In this document: positions 33,719 to 45,500 of the stretch, one piece after another
How positions within the stretch are numbered: position 1 is the first letter of the stretch
How the letters are laid out: each line of letters begins with the position of its first letter
DNA from: Annona cherimola
Taxonomy: Eukaryota; Streptophyta; Magnoliopsida; Magnoliales; Annonaceae
Length of the DNA: 64,000 nt
NCBI GenBank assembly: GCA_030490835.1
Contig: CM059971.1
Location: forward strand, 4,100,545-4,164,544
Direction: 5' to 3'
Position numbers and translations under genes: made by a program
Notes under the pieces: model-generated
Database searches by the model: none
What the model was told of the DNA's origin: nothing
What the model saw: only the letters and a program-made list of their open reading frames with translations

Positions 33719-34879
33719 TATTTAGATATGATAAGAATAATGATGAAGAGAAAAGGAAAAATATAGTTAAAATAGATAGAATAATTGTAGGCATTGTTGT
33801 GGAGAAATGATTAAAAAGTGGAATAGTTGTATAGGAAAAAATGAAAAAATAATTCGAAAATAAACTAGTAGTGGAAAGTGAAAATGTTGTAGATAAAAAG
33901 TTTACCCTCTAGTCTATTGTGGAAAAATTTGTGTTCCAAACAATTCAAGATTCTTGAATTGCATCTGTATCACTATTTCTAAGACAAATTTTCAATTCTT
34001 AAGACAGCTTTTTAATTTTTAATACAAATTTATTCATTCCCAATACAACTTTACTTGTTCTCAATATATATTATTATATTCTCATCTTACATATAGCTTT
34101 AATCTAAGAATCTTGTATCATTTAAAACACTTTAATGATACAAGATTCTTTGAACGAATTTGTATCCGAGATGAGAATATAATGATGTATATTATGAATG
34201 AGTTAAGTTGTATTGTGAATGAGTAAAATTGTGTTGGAAATTGAAAAAGTTACATTAGGAATTGAAAAATTGTTTTGGAATATATAAATTCAATTCAAAA
34301 ATCTTATATGGTTTAAAACGATTGCCCATAGCTAATTCATTCCTCATATCCATCTTGCGTTCATTGTCGTGCATTCAAATTTTATATTTAAAATAATGAT
34401 TAATAATTACATTATGAATTTTTAGCCTCTCATACTTCCTCAATAAATAAAAAAAATTATTTAGCACAAAGTTTTATTCCCGACTTTTGAATCCATTTTT
34501 TCTTTCCTCTTAAGGGAAAAACTTTAATAAAATTGCAGAATTATTAATAATTTGTAATTTTTTAATAATTTAGACCATAATTCCCTACTTTTATCTAATT
34601 AAGTATTGAATTGAATCGGTTTGAGCCATTAAATAGGTCAACTAAAAAAGTCAAGTTCCATTAACGTGGTTAAGGTGCTTAGGTGTAGAAAGTGGAGCAA
34701 GTACTGCAATATTTTAGAGACATTTTCATCTTGGAAAGACCAAGTGAACATTGAAAGAATGCTATCAAAAATCCACATCTAATGTAGATTATGAGATGAG
34801 AGAGTGAAGATGTGACCAGACCGGTGATGAAAGAAGAAGTACGCAAAGCAGGAAGGAGTAAAGATAATGATGAATCGCG

Positions 34880-35396
34880 ATTTCTTGAGCCCGGGAGCAT
34901 GGAGATGCTCTCGGCGTCCTCCGGTCGTTGGATTGCGCGGCAATGTGCCATCAGACGCAGCAGGGGCGCTGACAGGAATATTTACAGCGCAGGCCCTCTG
35001 TTAGCGCCAGTCAGCAACTCCATTTTCTCTGGTCAGCAGCTTTCGCGTCAAAAGCACGAAGCCGCGCACGACATCTTTTTTTGTTTTTTATTGTAAAAGC
35101 CAAAAAAGGGACCTTCCATCGAGCGTTATCTAAAATATTTTTTTTGCATTTTCATCCAGCTTCGATTTGCGCTCAGCAGCTCCGTTTTTTTCATTTCCGG
35201 CTAGTCGCTCCTCGAACCCAGCTAAGAAGAGGGAGCGTGAGCATTTCCCGCTTCCACAATTTTTTGCAAACATGTATTGCTTTGAATTTAAAGAGGCCAA
35301 TGTTATTTCAGTTCAATTGCATCCATTAGACGTCCTCCATCATTGTCATCGCAAGACACTTTGATTCCGTTTGGCTAGCTGTTACTTAGGGGTGCA
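34880..35396. other. GC-richer insert, copy 1 only
   Basis: Absent from copy 2, where the flank (AAGAAGTACCAAAGCACGAAGGAGTAAGGAT at 47200) continues differently. Includes GAGCCCGGGAGCATGGAGATG and GGGAGCGTGAGCATTTCCCG-like words. Reading frames on both strands give no known protein. Confidence 0.4.
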
Positions 35397-36132
35397 GCTT
35401 GGGCTAGTTTGAGCCTGAACCCTACCCGCTAAATTTAATTTTGAATAATGCTGAAACTTGATTTTTTATAATCTGAGTTCAAAAAATCCTAACATGAGGA
35501 ACCTAATTTGTAAATATGATAGGGCCCAAAAAACCCGAACCTCAATAACCTGATTTGTAAATATGATAGGGTTAGGGTTCAAGTGAACCCGAGCCTGATT
35601 TTCCATTTTATATTTATTATAAAATATACTATATACATACTATTTAAACAATATTTCTTTATATTCTACATATTTTATGTTATTATATTTATATTTAAAT
35701 ACATATTTGTCATATTGTAATTTTATTGTAAATAAATTATATTATTTCATCCATATTATCTTTTATTTGTATCATTTACTTTTATACTTATTAATATTTT
35801 TCCTTTATTTTAGTTTTGATGTTAAATTTTTTCTAGAAATATTTTTTATATTACTATTTTTTAAAAAATATGTAGTTTGATTATATATTATTATATTTAT
35901 TTACATGATTTATTATTATTATTTATTCATATAAAATTCTAAAATTATTACTTTTAAATAAAATGTAAATTTATCATCACAAATTCCAACCTGAAACTCA
36001 AACCAAGCTCGATTTTTAAAAATAGGGCTAAGATTTAGGTTTTATAGGATTATAATTAAAATTAATTTTATAAATAAGGTTAGAGTTACGATGGAGACAG
36101 AACTCCAATTTAATGAGACCGAATTACAGCCC
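35397..36132. mobile_element. hAT-like element, right end uncertain
   Basis: Starts TAGGGGTGCAGCTTGGGC, close to the end of the hAT element at 22197. Contains AGGGTTCAAGTGAACCCGAG and an AT-rich centre. A weak inverse match ends at about 36132, and AGCTGTTAC / AGCAGTTAC occurs on the two sides, but neither is clean. Confidence 0.42.
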
Positions 36133-36764
36133 AGCAGTTACCGCCCAAGCCTCACTCCATCAGCGTTCATTCATGCTGCTGATCTACTCTTTGGTGCCGC
36201 CATCTCATCGCCATCGCACACTTTCGCCAGCAACCATCCCTACTTCTTCAGATCGGTCAGGCTCCCTGGCAGGCCCCCGTCCCGTCCCGTCCAATCATTC
36301 TCCTCTTTCCTTAGGATCCTTTCTTTTCCAAAAAGAATCTCATTGATGCAAGAGGCGAGATTGTAAATATGTTGGGGACTTATCCGTAAAAGTTCCTCAC
36401 ATTGAGTGGACGACTGAGAGGTGCCGTGCGAGAGCTGGACAAAAAGTCGGCAGTGGCGCAGTGAATCATTTCCCGGCATGGTGGGGAAGATCAAAGGCCA
36501 GCATAGGGACATTTGTAAAAGTGAAAGTTACGAAGAATGTATAATTTTGGTGGGTGTAGAAAATAAAATATTTTAAAAATTATGTGTTTGATATGAAATA
36601 ATTGGTGTAAAATTGAAATAAATATGTTCGTTGAAAGGAAATTAACAGAGGATTGGAACACAGGGGTAAAAGTGAAAAAATATAAAAATTAGATGATTAA
36701 TGAAGTAACTTGAAATCTCTGCGCCTGGCTTTTTCCCGCACACATTTCTTGTAAGAATTGATCA

Positions 36765-37130
36765 TATACTCAGATGCTCCCGGTGCATACTCCCATATTT
36801 TTATTTTTTTGAAAATTTTCTCGCGAAATTGTTAATCTAAGTGTATTTAATATTTTTATAAATTTTTACCATTTTTGGAGTATTTTAGATATTTATTTTT
36901 TATTTTTAAAAATTATTTTAGGTAATTTATTATTACTAAAATGCCATTGATTTTCAAAAATTAAAAATAAATATCTAAAATACTCCAAAAATGGTAAAAA
37001 TTAGTATATATGTTAAATACACTTAGATTAACAGTTTCATAAAAAATTTCAAAAAAATTTAAAAAAGAGGTGTATGCACCTAGGAGCATTGAGAGCTCAA
37101 TGCTCTCGGGGGCATACGATGTGGCTCCCA
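36765..37130. mobile_element. Fold-back element in copy 1
   Basis: Outer blocks GATGCTCCCGGTGCATACTC and (inverse) GCTCTCGGGGGCATAC. Inner arms GTTAATCTAAGTGTATTTAA and its inverse TTAAATACACTTAGATTAAC, separated by about 110 bases. Same family as the tight hairpin at 31353. No coding capacity. Confidence 0.75.
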
Positions 37131-37339
37131 TTTCCCATACCACAAATGTCCCCTATATTTAGGAGTTTAAAGAAAAGAATTTAGAGGAGTTAAAGAACAA
37201 AAGGAGAAATTTCTATTATAAAGAGAAAACAGATACTAATTACGGTCATTACATAGATCATGCCTAGTTATACAATAACTAGTTTCCTTATACATAAATC
37301 TTTTTGTGATAATATAAGAGTTGTGATCTACTACGCACG

Positions 37340-37570
37340 AGGGCAAATACCCCTTGTATTATATTTTTAAATTTTTTATGAAAATATTATTGATTTTAAA
37401 AATTCAAAAATATATTTACAAATTTTCAAAAATAGTAAAACTTGATACACATGTTAAATATATTTAGATTAACGGTTATATAAAAAATTTCAAAAATAAA
37501 AGATAATGGGTTAAATATACCAGAGTGCACCGCGGCTCAGTGTACCGAAGTGCATTAAAAAATCTTCTAT
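37340..37570. mobile_element. Half copy of the fold-back element family
   Basis: Only the right half pattern is kept (CACATGTTAAATATATTTAG, TTAACGGTTATATAAAAAAT), followed by GTGCACCGCGGCTCAGTGTACC. Counterpart in copy 2 at 48735-48935. Confidence 0.5.
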
Positions 37571-37709
37571 AATATAAAGGTGTAAGACACAAAAACTGCA
37601 CCACACCAGTCCGTTAAATTTTTTCTTAGCTTGCGTTAGAAGTTAATCACTATGAGCAAACGCTTTTTTTGTTCAAAAAGATTTCATCTCGAGTCTTTAT
37701 ATGACAATT

Positions 37710-38215
37710 GCTAAAAGTTAGGTTTTACAACAAATTTTATCGCATTTTTGCAAATATGCCATTAACTTTTGACCAATTTGTATCCGTATCTTTAAGTTTG
37801 CTAATATTATAAATATTTCCAAAAAGTTTTATGAAATTGCAAGCGTATCCTTTTGTTACGACGCCATTAAAATTTTTTGTAAAATGATCATAACATCTCT
37901 AAGCCAAGTGATACACTTACAACTTTTGCAAATGTTATAAGCATGTTTGCAAAAAAAAAAAAAAAAAATAATATATGTAAAAATATATATAATAATAAAA
38001 TAGCAAATATATCTATAATAGTTAAAAATGGTAAGTGTATTAAAGAGCATTATCATCATTTTACAAAAAATTCTGATGGCATCCTAACAAAAGGGACATG
38101 CTAGCAATTTCATGTAAACTTTGTGGATATATTTACAATATTGGCAAACTTAGAGATATGGATGCAATATTAGTCAAACTTTACAGGTGTATTTATAAAA
38201 TTTTTGAGTTCTATT
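37710..38215. mobile_element. Mutator-like MITE (copy 1)
   Basis: Long inverted ends: left TTTTGCAAATATGCCATTAA, TTTGCTAATATTATAAATAT and CGTATCCTTTTGTTACGACG are mirrored on the right in the same order. The centre holds an A-run and TA-rich sequence. Matching copy at 49100-49600; copy 3 has only the last about 60 bases (56622-56680). Confidence 0.7.
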
Positions 38216-38764
38216 TTGGGTAACTATTTTTTCAGTTGTACATGCCGTCCCTTAGATGTCGAAAGTTGATGGTGTGGGTACGCGTAGAGTAGTATAAATG
38301 ATGGAAGGCTAAAAGTTTAAATATGGGGCGGAGGCAGTAACCTTGTTATCCTACCTCTAAGGTATACCTTCAGCAGCAGGTGTCTGGTCACCCATGATTG
38401 GTGATATAATAATAAAAAAGATTCTTTAATTCACGTATAAGTTAAGTGTATAACATATATTTGATTACATTATATGTATTTTAATTTAACCATAAATATT
38501 TGTTTCCTTTAAAAAAATATAAATATTTGTTGCTTTTGAGTGATGAAATTTAGTTAAATGTAATATTTTTTATGTCAATTATATTACAATAAAAAATAAT
38601 ATTGAACGCAACTATTAAAATTTACCTACAAATAATAATAAAACTTCGGCTGCAATTAATGTGGGACTCGAGTTGTATTTAGCACTGGAAAAGTGGTCAT
38701 AAACAATACATTTTGTTATAGTGATATTAAATAATAATGTTGTGTAACACAATATACATGAAAT

Positions 38765-39098
38765 GGGTTCTGGTTCAATGCACCTACGCATATACCTATT
38801 TTTTTATTTTTTCAAAATTTTTTCATGAACTTGTTAATATAAGTGTATTTAATATGTTTATCAATTTTTACCATTTTGGAGATTTTTAGATATTTATTTC
38901 AAATTTTTAAAAATCAGTTGCATTTTTAAAAAATCCGAAATAAATATCTAAAAATCACCAAAATTAGTAAAAATTGATACACATATTAAATACACTTACA
39001 TTAACATTTTTAGAATTTTTTAAAAAAAATAAAAAAATGAATGAAGTGCACCTGGGAGCATTAAGAATCAATGCTCGGATGCATTGAACCAAAACCCC
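38765..39098. mobile_element. Fold-back/TIR element, insertion specific to copy 1
   Basis: 334 bp. Ends GGGTTCTGGTTCAATGCACC and (inverse) GGGGTTTTGGTTCAATGCAT. Candidate duplication ATGAAAT / ATAAAAT. Copies 2 and 3 lack it (uninterrupted ACACAATATACATAAATG at about 50025). Confidence 0.78.
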
Positions 39099-39114
39099 AT
39101 AAAATTATTGTGTA

Positions 39115-39380
39115 ACCAAGTCAAGGGGTTTTCACTAACCGACCAATGCTCACTTGACCACAATGTGTTAAATAGGGCGCTGACGCTGCTAGGTGCATGA
39201 GATTGAATCCCAACGGATGAGATTTTTGGCCGAATGTAAATTGAGAGCAATGGTTTCATTTATTGATATTTGAGAGGTTATTGTCTCCTTTAGGAAAAAA
39301 ATTATAAGAATTGTCTTACGGCCCGATTGTAATATAAGCTAAGATGTGATGTAAATATACACTAATAAAAAAAAGTCAAT
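39115..39380 (+). mobile_element. SINE-like element (copy 1)
   Basis: About 260 bases. A tRNA-like head (CTCACTTGACCACAATGTG, GCGCTGACGCTGC) is followed by a box-B-like GAGATTGAATCCC. A unique body follows, then a GATGTAAATATACACTAATA plus A-run end. Sister copies at 50035-50300 and 57240-57500 arose with the segment duplication, not by separate insertions. Confidence 0.6.
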
Positions 39381-39892
39381 GAGATAAAACTTCTCATTCC
39401 AAAAGCAACTTTTATCAATTTTAGTATTAATTTTTTCGTTTTTTAATAAAATCTCTCATTTTCGATAAATTACAATCTTATTTTTACATTTCTAATACTA
39501 CTTTTTTCTTTCAAAATATAATTTTTCATTTATGAATTCACAACCTATCCTTATTTGTCCCGCTCATCCAAATTTGACTCAACAAAATGATTCCAAACTT
39601 GTGTTAAAGGTTCATTTTTCTTGCATATTAGACTGTTGGAATTTGTAATTAGAAATGAAATACAACTTGGAGAAGTAAGGTATTATTGTAGTAAGTTATA
39701 TGAAATCGTGTATACTATTGAAAAAAATTCTTACATAAGGCTGCCCTTTGTAATCGTATTTAAACTTTGTTACATTTGATCCCAAATATGACAAACTACT
39801 ATGTTATTGCCATAGATGTTTTATAACTATTTGTAGCCAAATTTTAACAACTATTTGTAAACAATTTGGAAAAGTAAGATATTGTTGTCTTC

Positions 39893-40275
39893 ATGGGTGA
39901 TTTGCAAACATATTCACTAAGGTTTACCATAATTGTAAATATATTCATATGATTTTTGAAATTACAAATAACCTCTGCATAGTTTTACAATAATTGCGAA
40001 TACAATCCACACTGTTATGATGCCATTATTGAACTATTATAGAATGGGTATATTTGTGAAGATATGTAAACGACATGAGCATATTTGCAATTTTAAAAAT
40101 TAAGGATATTTAGTTTTTACAAATATACTCATGCTGTAACATCGTAGTAACGACACCATAATACATTAACAGTGTGAGTATATCTACTATTATAGTCAAA
40201 CTTAGGGGAGTAATTTATGATTTCTAAAATTTTGTAGGTATATTTACAATTATGGTCAACAAATTACCCTTATAG
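39893..40275. mobile_element. Mutator-like MITE, GGGTGATTTGCAAAC family (copy 1)
   Basis: Left GGGTGATTTGCAAACATATT and right (inverse) GGGTAATTTGTTGACCATAA, extended by mirrored ATAATTGTAAATATA words. Sister copies at 50853-51255 and 58048-58455. Duplication not clean in any copy. Confidence 0.65.
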
Positions 40276-40814
40276 TAAGCGTATTTGAAATCATACATAC
40301 TATTGAAAAATTTCTTACACAAGGCCACCCTTTTGTAACCAAATTTAGAGTTTGTTGCATTTGACGTTAAATGTGGCTAAGTACTATGTTATTATGCCTG
40401 ATGTATGTAATTATTTGTAGCTAAATTCTATTAACTATATCCAAAATTCATGTGCAGCCCTGTTTAGCTATAAGTGGCAACAAAAAAACTACCTTTTCTA
40501 GGAGTATAATATGAGAAATAATGAGGAAGTTAAGAATAGTAAAGTGGGATAAATGAGTACAATATGATAAATATTTTCTTTATAAAAAAAAGAATAGTAC
40601 GTGCATTAGAAAAGAGAAGCTTGGATGGAAATTGGGATAAATTTTACTAAATTAAAATCCTAAGACAATAAAGCTGAACTCGCAGAGTGTAATTCTTGCT
40701 TGAGAAAAGCTAATAAGTGAATCTTTAGGGTTTGTTTGCCCGATCCGAAAAATTCATGCGTTAAGCATAGGTTATGTTTCTTAGCTTATCTATTCTGCAC
40801 TTTTTGGTGAGTTT

Positions 40815-41310
40815 TTAAGAGTAATTTACTCATATAGTTTGACCAAAATTATAGATATATTCATGTAGTTTTACGAATTGCTTATTACTCTCACATAATT
40901 TTACTAAAATTGCATAAAAACTCTCATGTGACCTATTTTCCATCAACAATCGTTAAAACGGTGTGTTAGAAAATTAAGTAATGATGAAAATAACCTTGTT
41001 TAGATCTATAAAATTTCATTAGTATGAAATACTCAATTGTGCAGGTAGCGTATTCGGAGAAGAGATCATGTAAAAAGAGAGATTTTCTAAGAAGGAGTGC
41101 AAGTGAGTTAATATGGTTTTGAACAGGGTTATTTCCTTCATTATCTAATTTACTAACACACATTTTAATAGTTGTTGACAAAAAAGAGGTCCTATGGGGT
41201 TATATGCTATTTTGGCAAAATTATATAAAGGTAATATGCAATTCTTGAAACAATGTAATTATATCTGCAATTTTGGTCAAACTATGTAGGTATATATGCA
41301 AATTATTTAA
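40815..41310. mobile_element. Mutator-like MITE, TCATATAGTTTGACC family (copy 1)
   Basis: Left GAGTAATTTACTCATATAG and TTTGACCAAAATTATAGAT are mirrored at the right by ATCTGCAATTTTGGTCAAAC and TATGTAGGTATATATGC. Sister copies at 51795-52300 and 59025-59515. Similar in wording to the dated element at 18825. Confidence 0.65.
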
Positions 41311-42201
41311 TTTTTTAATAAGTATTTATATATATCACAACAGCTCATATTACATTCAAATACATTCGTAACCTTTACACAATGGAGAGAATTTTTTTCA
41401 ATAACACGTTTGGTTTTTATATGCAAAATATTCAAGCCTAGTAGGTAATCTCAGCCAAACAGCTAAAAAAGCACAAAATGTCAGCACTTATTATGGACAT
41501 TAATGGTGGCCAAATAGGCAAACGAATGTCAAACCCAAGGGTCTATCTGGCTTGAGGTACAATTAAGGCAAAGTCGTGCATTGGCCAAAAAGCTCTAAAT
41601 AGGAGCTTTTTGTTAAGGAGCTTTTTATAGCTTTTACCCAAAAATTTTGTGTGAAATTATAAGTGCGGCTAAACAGCCTATGAAAAGTTGACCAAATCCA
41701 TTGTGCTTTGTGTAAGCAAGTAAACACAGGTGAAACATGCAAGGCAAAACTAGCCTCTTGACTAAAATCATTCCAATTCTACCCATAGAGAGAAGTTTTG
41801 GGTAACAACATTTGTCATTAGAAATAGAAACGCACCAACAAATTTGGATAAAAGAAGCAAGACTTATACTGTAAATTCCTCTCTTATCTATACTAGTAAT
41901 CAATTCCAAATGTCTATAAAATCTTCAGATTTTTTCTTTTGGGTTACTTTCTACTTAATTTCCTTTCTTTCTCATTAATCTTTCTCCATCTTAATTTGTG
42001 CAGCTAAGCTCAACTAGCATAAGCTGATAGCTAATATGAGTTTAGTGTCTGTTCTTCCTGTCCTAAACTTATTTTTTCTTTCATTTTCAACACTTCTTGT
42101 GCTATTCTTCTTTTGCCCTCTTCTTCTAAAACACATTTTCAAGGTGCAGTATCTTAGGAAAACCCTATTGATTAAATCCATAATTATCCCAGGATCTTCC
42201 A

Positions 42202-42609
42202 TGCTAAAATAAAACCATAAGCGGAAGCGTACCTGGATCCATTGGAGCAGTTGTTCTTGAATCTCGTGATTTCTGAGTCTTCTAAGTTAATGCCCTAGGG
42301 TTTTTCTGGAGAAAATGACTTCTCTTTTCCGATGATGGCGTATTAGGAAAGAAACCCTGATAGGTGCATAACCTGAGGACCTCAACTGTTTATATAGGAA
42401 GTATATCTTTCGTATTTCTAATTTAGCTCATTATAACAATAGAAATTAGAAATTAGGCTATAGGGTTTCTACGCATAGGAGACCCATACTTTTGTTAGAT
42501 GATTTAGGCCCATAAAACCTTATAAGATCACTTTAAAAATTAGGTCGCTATTTATGATAGTGTATATTGTAATTAATATATATATATATATGCGTCCAAA
42601 ATTCCAACA
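42202..42609 (-). mobile_element. Copia 3' LTR
   Basis: About 408 bp on the minus strand. Begins TGTTGGAATTTTGGACGC just after the polypurine tract AGTGGGAGAT (42610-42619) and ends near ATTTTAGCA at 42202. The TTCCTATATAAACAG promoter-like segment and GGTACGCTTCCGCTTATGG are typical of plant copia LTRs. No 5' LTR is present. Confidence 0.75.
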
Positions 42610-43020
42610 ATCTCCCACTAGGACTGAATATATTTTATAATTATATAAATAACCTTATAAGCTCAAAACCTTTTGCTATTAACCAAAAATTATTTCCAAA
42701 CAATCTCGTCCATTAGTTATATTAACATAGGACCAAGGCGGTCCTTTGTCACATTTATCGTAACTAGACCCATTCATAATCATATATATCAAACATAACC
42801 AAACGACGTAGATCAAGTATAGATGCGTAGCATAAAAATTATATGTAATGTGATCTAACATGCCCATTTCCAACTGGTCCAACTTATTTTGGTGAGATCA
42901 AACCAAAACCAAAATATTGAATAACCAAAATACCAAATACTTTATTTCTGCAGAAAATATCTATAACTATAATATACAAAACGTATGTCAACCAGAAAGA
43001 GAATAAAATATAAACTCTCA

Positions 43021-44040
43021 CTAAACCAGAGTATCATCAAGTGATACAACACCCATGTGAGCAGTATGGTCATGAAAGACCTTGGGTGGTAGTCCCTTAG
43101 TTAGCGGATCCACAATCGTAAAGTTTGTTCCTATGTGCTCTAAAGACACTTGACTTTCTTGAATTCTTTCCTTAACAATTAAGAACTTGAAGTCAATAAA
43201 TTTTGACTTTGTTAAGCTCCTGTTATTATTGGAATATAAGACTGCTGAGTTATTGTTACAAAATAATTTGAATGGTTTATCAATTCCATCCATAATTCAC
43301 AGCCCCTTGAGAAAATTTTGCAGCCATATAACCTGATTGGATGCCTCAAAACATGCTATAAATTTAGTTGTTATAGCGGAAGGAGCAACAAGTGTCTGCT
43401 TAGCACTCCTTTGAGAGATAGTTCTCCAGCAAGCAGATAAATATAGCCTGAAGTAGATCTAAGACTGTCTTGACATCTTGCATGGTCGGAATCTGAATAT
43501 CCAATGATCTCTATGTTATTTGACCTCTTGTATGTGAGCATGTAATGTTTTGTTCTCTGCAGATATCTTAAAACCCTTTTGCTGTTTTCCAATTATCCAT
43601 TCCCAGATTACTCAAGTATTTGTCCAACATCATAACAATTAATATTATATCTGACAGTCTACAAACTTAGGCATACATCAAACTTCTCACTACTTAAGCA
43701 TAAGAGATCTTCTGCATTTCTTTAGATTCGAAGTCATTCTTGGAGCACTGATCAAAACTGAATTTGTCTCCCTTAGCGATAGGGGTATCTCCCGGTTTAT
43801 AATCTCACATGCCAAATCTTTCAAGTACACTTTCATTATAGGCTTTTTGTGACAATCCAATAATACTTTGAGAACTAACCTGATGTATCTGAACTCCTAA
43901 TACAAAAGTTACTTCACCAAGATCTTTTATTTCAAATTTGTTTGATAGAAATCTCTTAGTTTCATACAATAAACTTATTTTATTGCTGGTAAGCAGTATG
44001 TCATCAATATATAAGACCATAAAAGAAGCAGTGTAAGATG
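43021..44040 (-). pseudogene. Decayed Ty1/copia polyprotein (end of RT plus RNase H)
   Basis: Three minus-strand blocks. About 44030-43805: reverse transcriptase with the catalytic YIDDILL and FEIKDLGEVTFVLGVQI. About 43590-43371: RNase H (RVLRYLQRTKHYMLTY, GYSDSDHARCQDSLRSTSGY). 43293-43021: RNase H end with KPFKLFCNNNSAV and DPLTKGLPPKVFHDH. Gag, protease, integrase and the first half of RT are missing. Stops and frameshifts separate the blocks. Together with the LTR at 42202-42609 it forms a 5'-truncated insertion found only in copy 1: copy 2 reads through at GTGCAGTACTCAAAACC (53090). Confidence 0.88.
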
Positions 44041-44856
44041 GGTGTGGTGCACAAGATGATAGAGGACGAAAGGGCGAGGGGACATGGAACTGAAGAGCAG
44101 TAATCTCCATCTAAACGATCTCTCCTCCAATTCCTTGCCTTTCCTTTCTAAGAAACCCACCCAAACCAGCAACTAATTGCAGCTTTCTCCCCTGCTGTTC
44201 CTATGCAATCATTCAATAATTGTGTAGGTGCCGAGTCTCAACATAAGTAAGTGGTTTGTGCCTTTTTCTCGTTTTTTAGAATTTTGTTTGCATTTTTAGG
44301 TAGACGCATAGGTGTTTAATTTATATAGAGAAATTTACTATTTTTATATCTTTACATGTATATTTTAATAGTTTTAAAGATCAACAATTTTCACCACCGT
44401 AATGGGACGAAAACTATTGATTTTTTAAATTATATAAAATACGTGAAAATACGAAAATGTTAATTTTTGGTATTACTAAAAAAAGCCCAAGAAAATGAAA
44501 GTTTCTGGACAATGAAATGAAGTTTTGAAAAATGGAAAGAAATGACTCAAAAACCTATTTGCATTGAGGCTAGTTGATGCGTATGTATTGAATCATCACC
44601 ATTATTGCCCTGTCACATATATAAATAATATGTCATAATGGCCCAATTTCGTACCCCTGCCATTCTGGCATATGTTTCTTTCAATTCTTTATTAGCTGTG
44701 TACGTTATTTCATCTCATGTGGGTCAGCGTAGTTATTTTGTGCGCAGATGTTTGATATCATCGAAATAAAAGAATGGCAATTATCGAAAAAAAAAGAGAA
44801 AAAGAAAAAAGAAAAAGAATGGCAAATGTGCTCATTCTGAATTATCATGTTGGCTG

Positions 44857-44898
44857 GGATGAGATGAGATGAGATGAGATGAGATGAGAAGAGATGGG
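44857..44898. repeat. (GATGA)n pentanucleotide microsatellite
   Basis: Six or seven GATGA/GAGAT units. The matching site of copy 2 (53787-53822) has mixed GGGAT and GAGAT units, so the array changed after duplication. Confidence 0.88.
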
Positions 44899-45274
44899 AG
44901 TGGCGACCTTTGGGTTGCATTTTTCGACCACTACCTAACAATCAAACAATACTTTTGACCCAAACTATTTGTAGATTGGAACACAATTAGGTCCAGTCTG
45001 GGGTCAACCTCCAATTTGCGTTCCTAAGACGAGACAGGCCTTCAAACCCCAAACGATGCACAATCAAGAGCACGCGTAGAATCCTATTACTGTGCATTAG
45101 CACTAGCCGGACAGGGATATAACACAGCCAGTTGCACTTGTGGTCCCGTTGGTAACCGGTAAAAGTAGAAGTAAAGTTTCCCTTTCTACATATATTTCAA
45201 TCTACTTTACACCTTAGTTAACTATCCTACTTTTTCTATTATCTTTTTATAAAGCGAGGTTAGTGAAAATGGAT

Positions 45275-45500
45275 GTGAAATTCATTTTTTATTTTTTTAA
45301 AATTTTTTATAAAATCGTTAATTTGGATGTGTTTAATTTGTAAATCAAGTTTTACTATTTTGTAGCTCTATATATATATATATATGGGAATATTTTTGTC
45401 ATATATATATTTAGATGAAAAATTTTATAAAAATTTTCGAAAGTATAAAAATAGGTTTTGCCTCTAGTTATACTCAAGTTTCAATGCCACCGAGTGCATT
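45275..45500. mobile_element. Fold-back family remnant
   Basis: TTATAAAATCGTTAATTTGG and (inverse-type) ATTTTATAAAAATTTTCG around a TA run, followed by AATGCCACCGAGTGCATT. Sister copy at 54210-54435. Confidence 0.45.

Noticed and set aside
34812..35096. 94-codon plus-strand frame
   Set aside because: Falls in the copy 1-specific insert, crosses its border and has no homologue I recognise.
36091..36366. 91-codon plus-strand frame starting METELQFNETELQ
   Set aside because: Spans the end of the hAT-like piece and a segment border; not conserved in copy 2.
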